Origin: Toxonevra muliebris
Lineage: Eukaryota > Arthropoda > Insecta > Diptera > Pallopteridae
Direction: 5' to 3'
DNA: 64,000 nucleotides
Assembly (NCBI GenBank): GCA_963691655.1
Contig: OY829326.1
Span: 73,959,235 to 74,023,234 of the forward strand
Numbering within the stretch: position 1 is the first letter of the stretch; each line of letters starts with the position of its first letter. Positions 1 to 12,365 of this stretch are shown here, piece after piece. The translations under genes and the position numbers were made by a program. The notes beneath the pieces are model-generated. The model did no database searches. It saw nothing but the letters and a program-made list of their open reading frames with translations, and was not told the DNA's origin.

Positions 1-720
1 GAAAGTGGTTGCTGCCCCCTTTCTTGCAAGCTCGTCTGCCTGCTCATTACCCTCAATTCCTGCGTGTCCAGGGACCCAACATAGAGCGACTTTGTTGTCA
101 TTGCCCAGTTGATTGAGCTTGCTCAAACAGTCCCACACCAACTTAGAGGTGATCTCAAAGGAGCATAATGCTCGAATGGCTGCTTGGCTGTCCGACATGA
201 TAGCGATATCTTGCCGTTTGTACTGTCTATCCAGGTTGAATTGCACACATGTGCTAATTGCATGAATTTCAGCTTGGAAGATGCTGGGATACTTCCCCAT
301 CGGCTCAGAGTGTTTGATTCTTGGCCCAAATACTCCTGCCCCAGTTCCATCCTCGGTACGTGACCCATCTGTATACCACTTAATCGTGTGTTCTTTGAGT
401 GTGTAGTTATACTCTACACCCTCCCATTCGTTCTTACTACTAAGTTTTGCAACGAAGTGTTTCTCAAAACTATACTGTTTGTCCATTCTGTCCTGGGGAC
501 AGTCCAAGAGATAGTTGTCTTTCGCCGGGTTATCTCGGTCTCCAAGCCCTATAGATCTCCTCGTCAACCTTTTATTTCTTGTTCCTCTTACGATTGCTGC
601 CTTGGAGGCATTCTCTATCACGAGGTGTAATGGAGTGAGCTCCAATAGTACCTCTAGTGCAGCAGTCGGACATGTTCTCATCGCTCCTGTTATACAGATA
701 CATGCCAACCTTTTTCTTAT
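1..720 (-). mobile_element. LINE (I/LOA-like) ORF2 3' part: RT tail and RNase H
   Basis: Read on the minus strand, one reading frame stays open for about 240 codons from 720 down to base 1 and continues off the window. The first part matches the end of a non-LTR reverse transcriptase (ITGAMRTCPT, then LLELTPLHL). After a linker comes an RNase H domain. Its catalytic carboxylates are visible: the Asp of WYTDGS, the Glu of FQAEIHAI, the Asp of SDSQAA and the Asp of NEQADELA, after WVPGHAGIEGNE. A close relative lies at 27094-28095 and another at 25085-25620. The copy starts abruptly near 720, in AT-rich DNA, so its 5' part is missing. The open frame suggests a fairly young copy. The clade assignment rests on the RNase H domain after the RT and is moderately sure. 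Confidence 0.85.
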
Positions 721-872
721 AGTAGATAAAATTAAAATTAAAAATTTTTAAATACCAAAATCAATGTCAACTATAGAGAAAAATTGTTATCGTGCTTTAA
801 TTTTTTTCGTGACTTATCAGCAAGTTTTTCTTCTACATATGTTATTTTGCTTTTCGCAGATATCTGCCAATT

Positions 873-3157
873 TCAATTTACATTCTCCAAACTTTCATGC
901 CCAATCATTGATATCTGCTTATTATTGGCATATCGTTTATAAAATATTTCAATTGCAAGTAATATTAAAACCAATAAATAAGTAGCAAGTAGCATGAAAA
1001 ATAGTGGAGCTGTGTACTCCAAGCCTACACTAATTATGAAATTATTGTCAAAGCAATTGAGACGTGTTTGTATCCAGTGACGAAAGTTTTTGGCATAGAC
1101 TCCTGTCTCCAGCAAACGCAGTGTCCTATGAGGAAAAATGCCGATTGTAAAAATAAATAAACTCAACTACAATAACAAACAATAAACGATACCTTAGCCT
1201 GGTTATCTCCTTGTAACTTGAATTCTTATGCATATGGTTAAACAGACTCGTATCGGTTCGAAATGGTATTTCATTCAAATCACATATTTCCTGTGGTTCG
1301 TAATACTTCTCCACTAAGGAATAGCCCGAAGATGCTTCAAAGATAAAAGCATAACCGGGAATATCACGCATACGCAGTATTCCTTCTTCAGCGGAAATAT
1401 AAATACTGTGTGGATCCTTCAGTGGTTCAACTTTGCGTTTAACAAAGTGACGTACTTCCGGAAGTCATGAAGTCTACAAGTAAATAATTAATATAAATCT
1501 ATAGCACTAAATTATTGCATAATATGGTACATACATTCAAATATGAATAAGTATAGGGATATGCTTCCAATTCCACTTTCAGCGAACTATCAGCCAATTG
1601 ATCCAATGTTTTGATATCCGATTTGACAGGTGAACCCAACAATGATGAGACCACAATCGAGGTATAATAATTATACATTATGAACGTGATCAAGTACAGC
1701 GAAATGAAAGCAACACGTCCGCCTATAGACAAAGGAACAATGCTACTACCCTGAATACAAGCAGAACCAAACGAGATCAAGCAAGTGCTTAGAAATGAAG
1801 GTACGTATCCCAAGAAGTAATTCATTCGACGATATTCAACAATAAATGTGCTCCAAAGAAATAAAGATAAAATAGTCAGAAATACCATAAAAAGTATCCA
1901 AACTGTTCCGCAAAATGGCTTCAAAAATACATCACCCCGCATGTCTGTATTACGTGGAGTGCGAAACATGCACACCGAATGAAAACAACCAGTTTCTGTC
2001 AGCGGTGTAAGCTGTGTAAGCCGGCCTTCAGTGCTTCGGATAGGGGTCGATGCAAATTCGGTTTCTTCAAACATTATAGAACCTATTATACCGCCGTGTG
2101 TGTCGTTGTTACTCCAACGATCGGTGAAGTGGAATGCCATGCTGCAACAAAAAATCAAATGAATTGTAAGAAGATTTCAGATTACGACTTGACAGACACG
2201 CACTTGCAGCCGAGTACATCTTTTATAAGCAGTAAAATTTGAAAACCAAAACGAAGTATACCATCAGAACGCGTATTATTTTGAGATTTTAGAAATTCTA
2301 GGATTTCTGATTCCGGAGCGTCTAACGTGGGGTAGTTAACAATCTAAGAGCAAAACAGAAATTTTATGATAAGAAAAAATTTTCAGCTTAATATTCTGCG
2401 GAACTTACAACAGTGGCTGCACGCATTGTAATATCATGCAAACGATTTCGGTTGCCATACTTGGATCTCATATGCAACTTTGATAGGTATTGCCCCAATG
2501 AACAGGCGCTAGCATTGCAAACGACCTCACAATCTATTGTCATGTTCAGCTTGCCTCCCAAATAGTGCCCATTATTATAAACGTCATATGAAATAAAAGA
2601 AGAATTGCTATAATTCTCATTTCCCTGCTTTAACATGGCATAAGTTAAATCTGCATCCACACCGAGATTTGCATCTTCGAAGAGGCGTTGAAAATTTGTT
2701 ATATTGGCTTCTTGATCGTAGAGCAACCAATGATACTTCACATTGAAAAGACGTTGATTATTAATCTATAGTAAGTAAATGTATGAATATTAATATTTTT
2801 TGATACGTTAAACTTTTACCATATTCAATGCTTCCTCTGATTTTTCGCAATTTAGATCCAAAACTGCTCCCAAAACGGGACGTTGGTACTTAAGCAAACG
2901 ATGCTCAGAACCCCGGAGATTATCGCCTTCATCAATATTCACATATTGCGTATATAAATAATTATTTGCAGCCAGTTTAGAAAAGGCTAGTTGCGCTGTA
3001 AAATAGAGGAGAACTTAACACTGAAATCGAGGGTTTTGAAAACCAGCATTAGAAAAATACTTTCAGCATCCCAGCAATTAAAGATGGCAACGCATGGAAT
3101 ATGTGATTGCAAAAAATTATGCAACAAAAAATTTAACACTGGCAAATTGACGACCAT
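873..3157 (-). CDS. Ir75-family ionotropic receptor with one in-frame TGA
   Basis: Seven exons join in frame on the minus strand: 3157-3061, 2995-2820, 2765-2409, 2343-2204, 2141-1535, 1473-1193 and 1125-873 (1911 nt, 637 codons with the terminal TGA). All introns are short GT-AG introns. The ATG at 3157 follows an in-frame TAG. The product resembles insect variant ionotropic glutamate receptors of the Ir75 type, acid- or amine-sensing channels in olfactory neurons. Landmarks are an N-terminal domain (1 to about 215), lobe S1 with the ligand-type Arg near 297 in STEGRL, M1 (about 336-357), the pore loop (378-396), M3 (398-423), lobe S2 and M4 (593-613). Codon 462, at 1465-1467, is TGA and would truncate the protein in S2. 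The 174 codons after it remain open across an intron with correct phases. It could be a young pseudogene, a sequence error or a readthrough gene. Family assignment is strong; the exact Ir75 member is not assigned. Confidence 0.85.
1465..1467 (-). other. In-frame TGA inside the Ir75-family gene
   Basis: Exon 6 opens after the acceptor CTTGTAG with the codons ACT TCA TGA CTT CCG GAA GTA CGT. The TGA is in the only frame that stays open for the rest of the exon and for exon 7. The two other phases at this acceptor hit stops within about 40 codons. The base after the stop is C, the context most prone to readthrough in eukaryotes. Confidence 0.85.
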
Positions 3158-3769
3158 TTCTATAGCTCTGCGTTTCTACTCTTCCATTTATATCTCAATT
3201 TTTTTATGAGTAAATAATAATTTCACCGCATATTTATAGGTTAGTTCAGTTCAAAATTTAATATTAAAATTAACTCAATTGCGCTTAATTTTCCAGGAGC
3301 TTCACTTCAAGTTGTCATCAAGTTTGGACAATTTAATTGCTCAATTATTAATAAAAAAAAAAAGTAAAAGTTTATCAAAAAGGACATGCTTTTATTGTAT
3401 ACGTTGCCATTGTTTACGCTGACAATACAATAATGTTGAGAATAAATGTTGCCAATTTATTGTCGATGATTGTTGACAAATTGACAAAGTATTGCACAAA
3501 TATTTTCGACAGCAGCAACATTTATTGCATTGTAATTTGTTACATTTTTAAACGAAAAACTTTCATTCATCACATCAAAAGTTTTAGGATAGGGAGAAGT
3601 GGTCAGAATTTATAAACTTTAATTTGTTGTAGTTTTGTTTAGTTTGCATCATTTTAATGTCGAATGAATCCTTTCAATCAAGTTGCAGGAAAGCGAAGGA
3701 CAAATATCAATCAGTTTATAGAAGTGCTACATTTGCAGAGCTTGATCTGGTCCAATTTTTGAAAAAACA
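3158..3769. other. AT-rich sequence upstream of the receptor gene
   Basis: No gene or mobile element is recognised here. The stretch directly upstream of the receptor ATG probably contains its promoter, but no convincing core motif stands out. Confidence 0.4.
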
Positions 3770-5213
3770 ATTGTAGGGTCTAGTTATTAGTCTGATTTTT
3801 TATTTCACTTTAGAGCTGGGTTTTGCTCAGAATGTGGTCCGATTTTTAGTTTGTTTTTTCGTTTGGGTTTGAGTTTAACATCTCGGATGAGTTTTGCTCT
3901 GAGTTTTATATTATTATTTATGGTCGGAGTTTTGGTAAAAATTCGGTCAGATTTTTTGCTTTAATTTGTGTTCAAATCAGAGTCTGAGCCTAGATTTTTG
4001 GTCTAAATTTCTTTTGAGTTTTTGCCTGATTTTGGGTCTTCATTTTAGTCTGAGTTTGGGTAAAATTTTAATCTCATTTTTGGTTTAAATTTATTCCGAA
4101 TTTTGCTTTGAGTGTTTGTTTGAGTGTTGTTATGATTTTTGGTCAGAATCCTGATCTGGGTTTTTTTAAGAATGTGGTCCGATTTTTGGTCTGAATTTGG
4201 ATTAGAATTTCGGTCCGATTTGAAGTCTGATTTTTGGCCTGAGTTTCGTTAAGAGTTTGAGTTTCTGATTTTTTGCCTGAAATTTTGATTGATTTTTTGT
4301 TTGAGATTGTGAAAAATTTATTCTAATTTTTGGTTTGATTTTAAGTCCAATTTTTTGCCGGAAATCGTGGTTAGAGTATTTGTCAGATTTTAAATCGTAT
4401 TTTTGGTCCGAGTTTGCTCTGTTTTTAGGTCTGAATTTTAATTTGATTATTGGATTGGTTTTAAGACGGATTTTCCGTCTAAATTTGGTTTGATATTTTG
4501 TTTTCATTTCAATCTGACTTTGGATCTAAATTTTAGTCTGATGAATATGGACTGAATTTTGGAATGAGTTTTGAATTTGGTTATTATTTTTTGACTAAAT
4601 TTTGGTTTGAGATTTGGCCCGATTTTAAATTTGATTTTTGGCTTGAGTTTTATTATGAATTAAAAATCATTGGTCTGTTTTCTAGTCTATATTTCTGCCT
4701 GAGTTTTGGTTTGAGTGTTGGTCTAATTTTTGTTCTGAGTTGGGCCTGAATTTTTGAGTGAGTTTTGTTAACAATTCAGTTTGATTTTTGGCTTAAGTAT
4801 ATTATTTTATCAAAGTTTTTGAGCTGATAATTAGTGTAATTTTTGGCTTAGGGATTATAAACATGACTTTTGTTCGGAATTTTGGTCCGAATCTGGTCTG
4901 AGTTTAGGTCTAATTTTTTACCTTAATTTTGATCTGATTTTTAGTTTGAGCTTGGGTCTAAATTTTGGTCTAATTGTTGGTTTTACTCTTAATCTGGTTT
5001 ATGTTCTAAATTTTGGTCTGAGTTTTTTTTTGAATCTGGTTCGATTTTGGTTTGATTTAATGTCCGATTTTTTGGTCTGAGTTTGGTCTGAGATTTGTTA
5101 AGAAATTGGTTTAGTGTTAAGTTTGAATTTTAGTTCGAATTTGCTTGAATTTTAAGTTTCATTTTAGATCTTGAATTTTGGTTTGATTTGTGTTCTAGCA
5201 TTTTATTTTATTA
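3770..5213. repeat. Degenerate TTTTGGTCTGA minisatellite, main block
   Basis: About 1.4 kb is built from imperfect copies of a T-rich unit, roughly GATTTTTGGTCTGAGTTT and shorter variants, repeated tens of times with irregular spacing. No coding potential is seen; a 101-codon frame on the minus strand in this block is only the repeat translated (Lys/Asn/Arg-rich). The block resumes at 6292 after an inserted element. Confidence 0.8.
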
Positions 5214-5217
5214 TTAA

Positions 5218-6287
5218 CCCTTAAATACCCACTGGTCTCTATAGTGACCAAACACTTCAGCGGCTGCTTGTGACGCCATTTTACGTTCACCATTTTAAAT
5301 AAACATCTGATCTTACTGTCTGTAGTCGCCGTAACTTAGTGTTTAGTGTCCGGCTTCATATCTTGGTACGCTCAAAAATAGAAAATAAAAATTGGTCTAC
5401 ACTGCACACCCCTCAATGGCAACCTCCAAAAGTAAAAAAAAATGCCTATGAAAAGCTTTTCACCTCGCCATTCGGATTCGGCATAAAACTGTAGGTCCCT
5501 TCCATTCGTGTATAAATATAACTCACATCACAAGAATGGATGCGAAAAAATCGGCCCTGGCCCGTTATGGGATAACACCAAAAAATTGTTTTTTTGAAAT
5601 TAAAATTACATATATGGGGCATTATTGCCGAACTACCCCTAAATTTTTTCGTTATATTTTTAGATTGCTTTCATATTTTTTGAACTTATTCCTCTAAATG
5701 ATTGTAACTCAACTTGCAAGTATTAGATTTTTAACAACCAACTCTAACGCCTGTACCACTAGTTTCAAAACCTCATGACTTTTTTTCTAGTTAGGATAGG
5801 TTGTAGTGGCTGTCGAGAGACATACTTAGACCTGAACGGCCCATTGTGATACCTCATAGTTGGATCTACACCGATAACGCCAATTCCGAACGGCGGCTTT
5901 TTTTCTAGTTACGGAAATAAAAAGTTCAAACTCAATTCTGAAAGGGTTTTTCATCCCCTTTAATAATATTATGAGCTCATCATATTTTTAATTTATATAG
6001 AGAAATTGTTAAATTAAAACTTTATTTAACTTTTTGGGCCCTCGGGCACTTTTTTCTTATTTTTTATTATTTTTAAAAGAAAGCTTGTCTTTTTCGCTAC
6101 AAACACCCAAAAGAACAAAATGATAAACCCAGCAGTTTGTAAGATACAAGACTTTATTGAACCCAAGACGCATACTTTCCTTGGCGCCAACTCTTCTTTC
6201 TACTAGTTTTGTCGGTTTAGTTTGGTTAGCGAGCAGCGAGGTGTGTAGCGTCTTGTACCTCCATCGGACGTACTGCGCGTTCAAGGG
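5218..6287. mobile_element. piggyBac-like non-autonomous element, 1,070 bp
   Basis: The element is bracketed by TTAA at 5214-5217 and 6288-6291, the target of piggyBac transposons. The ends are CCCTTAAATACCCACTGG on the left and, read inward from the right, CCCTTGAACGCGCAGTACG, which share CCCTT and partial similarity after it. It cleanly interrupts the minisatellite, whose TTTTGGTCTGA units resume directly after the right TTAA. No transposase frame is present, so it would need enzyme from a relative. A related fragment lies at 12366-12715. Confidence 0.75.
5794..5896 (-). mobile_element. 5'-truncated SINE copy nested in the TTAA element
   Basis: About 100 bp match the distal body of the SINE at 36728-37034, including GGCTGTCGAGAGACA and CCGAACGGCGG. 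The copy is flanked by the exact 15-bp direct repeat CTTTTTTTCTAGTTA at 5779-5793 and 5897-5911, a target-site duplication. The tRNA-like head is missing, as expected from incomplete reverse transcription. Confidence 0.8.
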
Positions 6288-6291
6288 TTAA

Positions 6292-6420
6292 TTTTGGTCT
6301 GAGATTTTCTCAGAATTTTGAGCTTCAGAATAAATTTTGGTCTGAGTTTTAGTTGAATTTTTTTCTGAATTTTGATTCGAATTTCGAGTCAGACTTTGGA
6401 TTTTGATTTAAAAATTTGTG
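6292..6420. repeat. Continuation of the TTTTGGTCTGA minisatellite
   Basis: The same T-rich unit (TTTTGGTCTGAG) resumes immediately after the inserted TTAA element and fades out near 6420. It shows that the array was continuous before the insertion. Confidence 0.7.
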
Positions 6421-6554
6421 ATAGGATTATTGGAAATAAAAACTGACTTCAAATGGTTTAGAAATTTTCCTCCTTTTTTACTAATGCTTCTTGTCCAGCT
6501 AGACAAAATATGGCACATCAACTTTTGACGAAAACGAATATTCGAGAGGTTTTC

Positions 6555-7080
6555 TTAAAATAACGTAACTGTGGGATTCGGATCGATTTTTACAAGGGAA
6601 ACTTTGAGCGGTAAAAACAAGGATTATAGATTTATGAAAAAGAAAAATATTTTAATACAAAATTAAAGCACATTTCTTCCTCTTTTAAAATTGTTAACTA
6701 CAAAAAAGAAAAATTCTTAACTATTTTTTAGGAGACATCACCTCGAAAAAAAATTAATTGTATGTAATTCGGATCGATTTCAAAAGTTAATTTTTTTCTT
6801 AGTATGCTTTCTAAAACGGTGCTTATTTTTATTTAACTATAGCAGAATATTTAGTGAACAAAACATCAAATTGTTATAAAATTTTTGATTTTCTATCTCA
6901 TTTTTTTTCACTCACAACTGATTAATTTGAAATAATTGTTGCATACCATTAGAAAGAAAAAATAATTCTCGTTCGTTTTAAAACAGGAAGTAATAATAAA
7001 ACATACCAGCGAAAAGTTATTAGCAAAACAAAATCGATCCGACTTATATAAATCGATCCAAATTACCATCGTGAGAAGAT
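6555..7080. repeat. AT-rich stretch with repeated ATTCGGATCGATTT motif
   Basis: ATTCGGATCGATTT occurs near 6575 and 6758 on the plus strand and as the inverted AAATCGATCC form twice between 7031 and 7064. This could be a degraded inverted-repeat element, but no sharp ends or target duplication can be fixed. Confidence 0.35.
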
Positions 7081-7333
7081 AATTATGAAGACTCTCCTTT
7101 TTGTTCAATTTTAAAACTTTTTCGTAGTGCTCTTCTATTGCCAGCGGTGGTCAAATACATGTGTATGCCATCATGTGTGAGGATATGTTATTTTTTTTTT
7201 TCAGGAGGAAGCATTGAAAGCCTCAGTCAGTGTGAGAATTCCATTCACTAAAACCACCTCGCATGTCCGTACAGTTTGTCCTCCCGGAACCAATGTTTAG
7301 TATTTTGTCAGGAGGCCATGGGAGCATAATTGC

Positions 7334-8400
7334 TCAAACGTCAGTATCGTTATTATGACGTCTGTGTATAACATTATTTCGCATTCGTTCCGCTCTTCTG
7401 AGATCCTTCATTATGGTAGAGCACCAGGATTTTACATCGTCCCATGCTTTCGGTGCTTTTAGCATGTATTGAGTACCCATCATTAAGTCTTCTATTCTTG
7501 TTCGCTCTATGGCATAACTTGGACAGTGGAAGAAAACATATTGTGTACTTTCTTTTTCACTAGTACAGGTGGGGCAGTCGTCTTGATTGTCGTGCTCATA
7601 TCTGTGGAGATATTTCCTAAAGCACCCATGTCCACTTAAAATGTCAACAGTACCATGTTTCCTTGTCACCCAAGTTTTTATATCTCTTATGATTCGATGA
7701 GTCCATCTCCCTTTTAGGGAATTATCCCACAAGTGTTGCCACTAGTCAATGCTTTTCTTTTTTAGCAGATGTTAGCGCTGTATTTTGTATGTACCTCTCT
7801 CTATATTGGTTCAGTAGTTCGCTGGCTAGTATATCCGGGAGCATTTGCATTTGAAATAACAACCACGCTTTGATCCCATTAGTCACATTTGTAGCAATAA
7901 TCTGTATGTCTTCCAACTCCTTTGTCACGATCGTAACGGCAATGTCGTCTGCATAGCCAGCTATGCTGACACCTCTCGGTACTGGTAGGCGCAATACTCC
8001 GTCATAAAGGGTAATCCACTGAAGGGGTCAAATGACCGATCCTTGCGGTACTCCAGCTGTAAAGCGGTAATATTTCACACCATCATTAGTATCATAAAGA
8101 AGTGTTCTATCTGACAAATAGCTCTTGATAGTGCTTACCAAATATGTCGGTGTTTTTAAATCAATTAGCGTCCGCATTATGTTTGACCAGCTGGCCGAGT
8201 TGAACGCATTTTTCATATCTAAGGTCACTACTGCACAGTATTCTTTTTTTCCATAGAGCCACCTTTCTCCTTCTATAGCTTTTTCGGCAATGAATTTAAC
8301 TTTCACAACTGCATCTATTGTTGAACGTTTTTTCCTGAAATCATATTGTTTTTTGGAAATTCCGCTTACGCTCTCTACATGTTAGATGTCATTATTAATT
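7334..8400 (-). mobile_element. R1-like LINE reverse transcriptase remnant
   Basis: Minus-strand frames match non-LTR reverse transcriptase pieces in order. The palm has LDMKNAFNSASW, then AGVPQGS, then GYADDIAV with the catalytic YADD. A downstream C-terminal region has a CPTC...H...C-type cluster and ends near 7334. A TGA falls just after GVPQGSVI, and the frame breaks again before the C-terminal part, so the copy is dead and internally deleted. The motif style (LYDGVLRLPVP before the YADD) fits the R1 group. A second remnant of this kind lies at 32800-33620. Confidence 0.8.
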
Positions 8401-8406
8401 TGTAGG

Positions 8407-11400
8407 TGGATATTTAGATAGAGGATACTCCACAGCAAGACTCATGCTTGCAAGGCGACAGACAATCTTATTCAGAGTAAGATAAATATAGCTATCTTTA
8501 TAGACAGTGAGATTGTTTTCAAAGCCCTAGGTTTAACAATAATTTCTTCCAAATTGTGAAGAACTTGTAGAAGTGGATTAAACCTTATAAGATAGATGTA
8601 ACCAATTCTTTGTCAGGCCAGACAAAAATCAGAATGTGGCATCAGAGCAGCTCCTTAGAGAACTGTATATTCTCATACAGACAGTCAGTCTACCAACATG
8701 CTTTTCTATTTAACTTCAAAATAACAACACCCTGAGAGTCTCTCCCATCCACCTATAGAAAGGTATTTTTAACTCAAACCAACAGTGAGTGCAACAAGTA
8801 TCACCATTCTTCTACAATAATTTATTTTACACGTGACTTTTTTTGTTTACTACTGCGCCGGAGCATTTTTTCAGCGCATGTTGACAATTTATTTTCAGCA
8901 AATTTTCCCGCCATCATTTCTATGTATAAACAATGTTGGACAAAAACTTTTATGAATGAATTTCATTGTGGGCAACCACAGACACAGTCTCATCCCTCAT
9001 AGAATGAAATGTGTTTATGTGGGGGTGTATTTTAAAGGCATTCTTCTTCGATGTTAATAGTTTTCCCTCGTTTGCTTTTTCCAATATCTCTGTCTGTCTG
9101 TTTGTCTGAGTTTTTGCTGAACTTTGTGTTGTCTGGTGTGGTTGGATTTAGATTTTTCAAAATTTTAGTTCGTGTTGCGCGCTTGGCGCGCTTTGACGTT
9201 TCGCAAACGGTTGATATAAAATTACAAAACAAAATTATTTAGTGAAATCGAAATCATAATAAAAATGAAAATAAGCGTCGGGAAAAGTATGGCAAACAAA
9301 AAATAAAAAAATTTGTAATTAAGTTTTATAATTTCCAATTTGAAAAAAAAAAACTGAGTTTTATTGTGATTAAATACATAAATATTCCTCATTGTTGTTT
9401 CAATAAATCGCAAATAAAGTGTTATTATTATAGTTAATATAACAAATAAATACGTGAAGTGACTCACTGTGAATCTGAATTCTGGCCAGAGGTCTAAAAT
9501 TAGGTGCCTGGTTCACACTTAGAAAGTATAAAGTGTTTTTTTAGTTTTGACGACTTTTATGCTTTTTGAAATAATTAATTGAAATTATTTTTATGAAACT
9601 AAAATTTCACATACATATCGGTCTGTATTTGACAGTGGAAAAAGTCAATGATGATTTTTGACTATTTAAAAAATACGTGATTATGGGCGAACTATCTGAA
9701 ACTGAGATATGGGCAAAAATGGATTTTAAATTGAAGACTTTTTCTCACTTCTATTTTCTAGGCTTACGATTTTGTGTTCTTTCGCATCTTTTGAAGAAAT
9801 TCAATTTTTAAAATAAATTTCATAAAGCAAATGACTAGTGTCGAAAGTCAAAAGATATAAAAAGAGTAAGTGAATGAGACTTAAAATACTCAAGCGTTGG
9901 GAAAAAGAATTCTCCAAAAGTAACACCAGTCGTCCTTTGAAAAATATCAATTGTCATAGCTCTTTTATTATCCTTGGATAATTTTATTAATATATTTTAA
10001 TCAGAACAACCAAATTAGTTAGACATAGGTGCCCTTTTCTATTCATTTTCAATTGTAAATCATAGTTTTACTATTCTATAGTGAACTGATTTTAAACAAA
10101 CTACTTCGATTGACAAATAGGTAAATTAGACAGACACTTTCGCACACACACACACACACACACATACATACAACACAAACACAAATACAATCAATCAAAA
10201 AGACACATGTAATTATAACATGATGCTGGGAATCGATAATTTAAAAATTTACTATTGGCTTACACTACTACATACATACGCACAAGTAGTTAAAATTAAA
10301 TAGTTACTATATTGGAGAAGTTAACTTGAATTTAAAACGCTTTAATGTTTAAAAGTCAATTGTGTGTTCATTTTACAGACGCACTTGATTGTTTTTATAT
10401 GGAATAAGATATTTACTTCAAATATACTCGCTCTAATTGACATAGGCTCGAACCCAGGTTTTTTTTTTTATTTGAAAAGCTTTGTGTATTTATTTCAGTG
10501 TAAACGAATTTTTCAAATCAAACCGTTTAAGCAAATATGAGGGGCATCTTATATTCTATATTCAAAATACATTTTGTTAGCTTTGACATAAAATTTGACT
10601 TTGAATTCTTGAAGAGAAAGTTTAACTGAACATTCCTGTATTTACAACTTTCTACTTTTGTTTTTTGGTCTTAGATTTTTTGCCCTGGATTTGAGCTGGA
10701 AAAGTTTACAAATAAATAAAAAAAAGAAGTAGAAAGTATTAACGCATCTTCAGAAATTTAGACTTAGTTAGTTGATCTTTATGTGCTACGTTTTCGATTC
10801 CATCTTTATTACACATTGAACAAATTTTCATTGCATTTTTTTTTTTTCAAATCTATTGCCATTTAAAGCTAATAAATCTCTTCGATTATTATTCCCATTA
10901 CATCGCTTTGACTAAACCTCTTACCATACACTTCACTTCCACTCTAAAATATAGTTCCGCCTTTCTAACCTGGTCGCTTTTGTCTTTTTCCCTTAATTGT
11001 TCCAAATAATCGTTCCTTTTTCTCTCCCAATCCCGTTTATTCATAGTTTCATCAGACCAATGTGCGCGGAATCCGCTTCCTATCGTGTCAATATCTATAA
11101 ACCAAGCAAGTTTCTTTGCAGTAACTTTTTACTCAGTTGATGTGGTAGTCGCTTTTCCTCAAACAAAAACAAGGTTTTCAACACAACACAAATGAAAAAT
11201 CAAAGTGTATAAATGAGTACTTTCAGCAAGCTTTATGAATTTTTTTTATGAAATATAGTTGGAGTCTGATTACTTCATCAAACAACAAGAATCCCCAAAC
11301 TTGGGCCCCGTATGTTTGTATTGCTCTGAAAACAGCTAGAAATAATTTCCATTTCGATTTTAAATCTATATTTGATTTCTGAAGGAAGTTGTCTCATTTC

Positions 11401-12360
11401 TCATTTTTTGATGGTTTAACTCACTTTCTATATTTACCTATTAGCCGAATATTTAGTTCCTCTATGCATATGCCACCACCGAGAGCGTCATGTAAATCAT
11501 TTAGGTATACTGAAACTGTTTCAAAATTCCCTGAAAGTTCACTTTCTGTCCATACTGCTGCTGTAGTTTTACTGTACACACTCTCTATGAACTTCACAAT
11601 TTCGTAAAGTTTGTAAATTAAAGCCTTTAGTGGGACTTAATCGAAAGCGGCATAGGTTTTTTTTTATTTTTATTGACATTCCAGTGGACTATCGATGCTA
11701 AATTATACTGGTTTGCAAACTTCATGTCTTGAAAAGTACTAAGAACAAAACATGTTTGGGTGGATAAATTGGGACCACCTGAACACAAAAATACCTCTCT
11801 TTTTTTCTATGGTAAGAATTTTTGCCAAGCAATAATTTTGTAATATTCGGGGTATGGTTTCAGTCAAATCTTTGTGGAGTTCAAATATTATCTGCCGAAG
11901 AATACACTTTTCTAAATCCTGCCTGGTTTTCCTTTAGAGCTTCATGTTTTTCTACCGATTGTGTACATAATTATTTGGAATCTGATGTAATAAAAGTGGT
12001 AAGATATATGAAATAACTTAAAAAGGTAGATAACTATGAAAAGGGCAGGAGGTAAAAATTTCAACATAATCTCTATATTAGTATTATTAAAAAGTCTGCA
12101 AAATTTCATGGTCTTAAAAGAATACTTTCGATTATATATTGAATTTAGATGAAACGTTGTTCAGAAAGTTAAAAAGTTTCAAAAAAACTTGGAAGAAATT
12201 TTTAGATTTTATTCATCCTTAACTTCTTTTTTCACTCTTTCCTTGAATTTAACCTTGTCTGACTTGAAGTCAATTTGAAAAAAAAAAAATCAAAATAATA
12301 TTGCTGATAATTTCGTACATTAATATTATCTTTCAAATAAATCTAAGTTTGCAAAATTCT
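8407..12360. other. AT-rich non-coding stretch, no gene seen
   Basis: About 4 kb lack any recognisable coding region. Frames of 60-80 codons are AT-rich chance frames. A CA-type microsatellite lies at 10142-10170. The rest is homopolymer-rich intergenic DNA. Confidence 0.5.
10142..10170. repeat. CA microsatellite
   Basis: A run of about 11 CA dinucleotides is followed by CATACATACA. Confidence 0.85.
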
Positions 12361-12365
12361 ATTAA

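Noticed and set aside
4202..4507. 101-codon minus-strand frame, Lys/Asn/Arg-rich
   Set aside because: It is the TTTTGGTCTGA minisatellite read through; composition and periodicity are those of the repeat.
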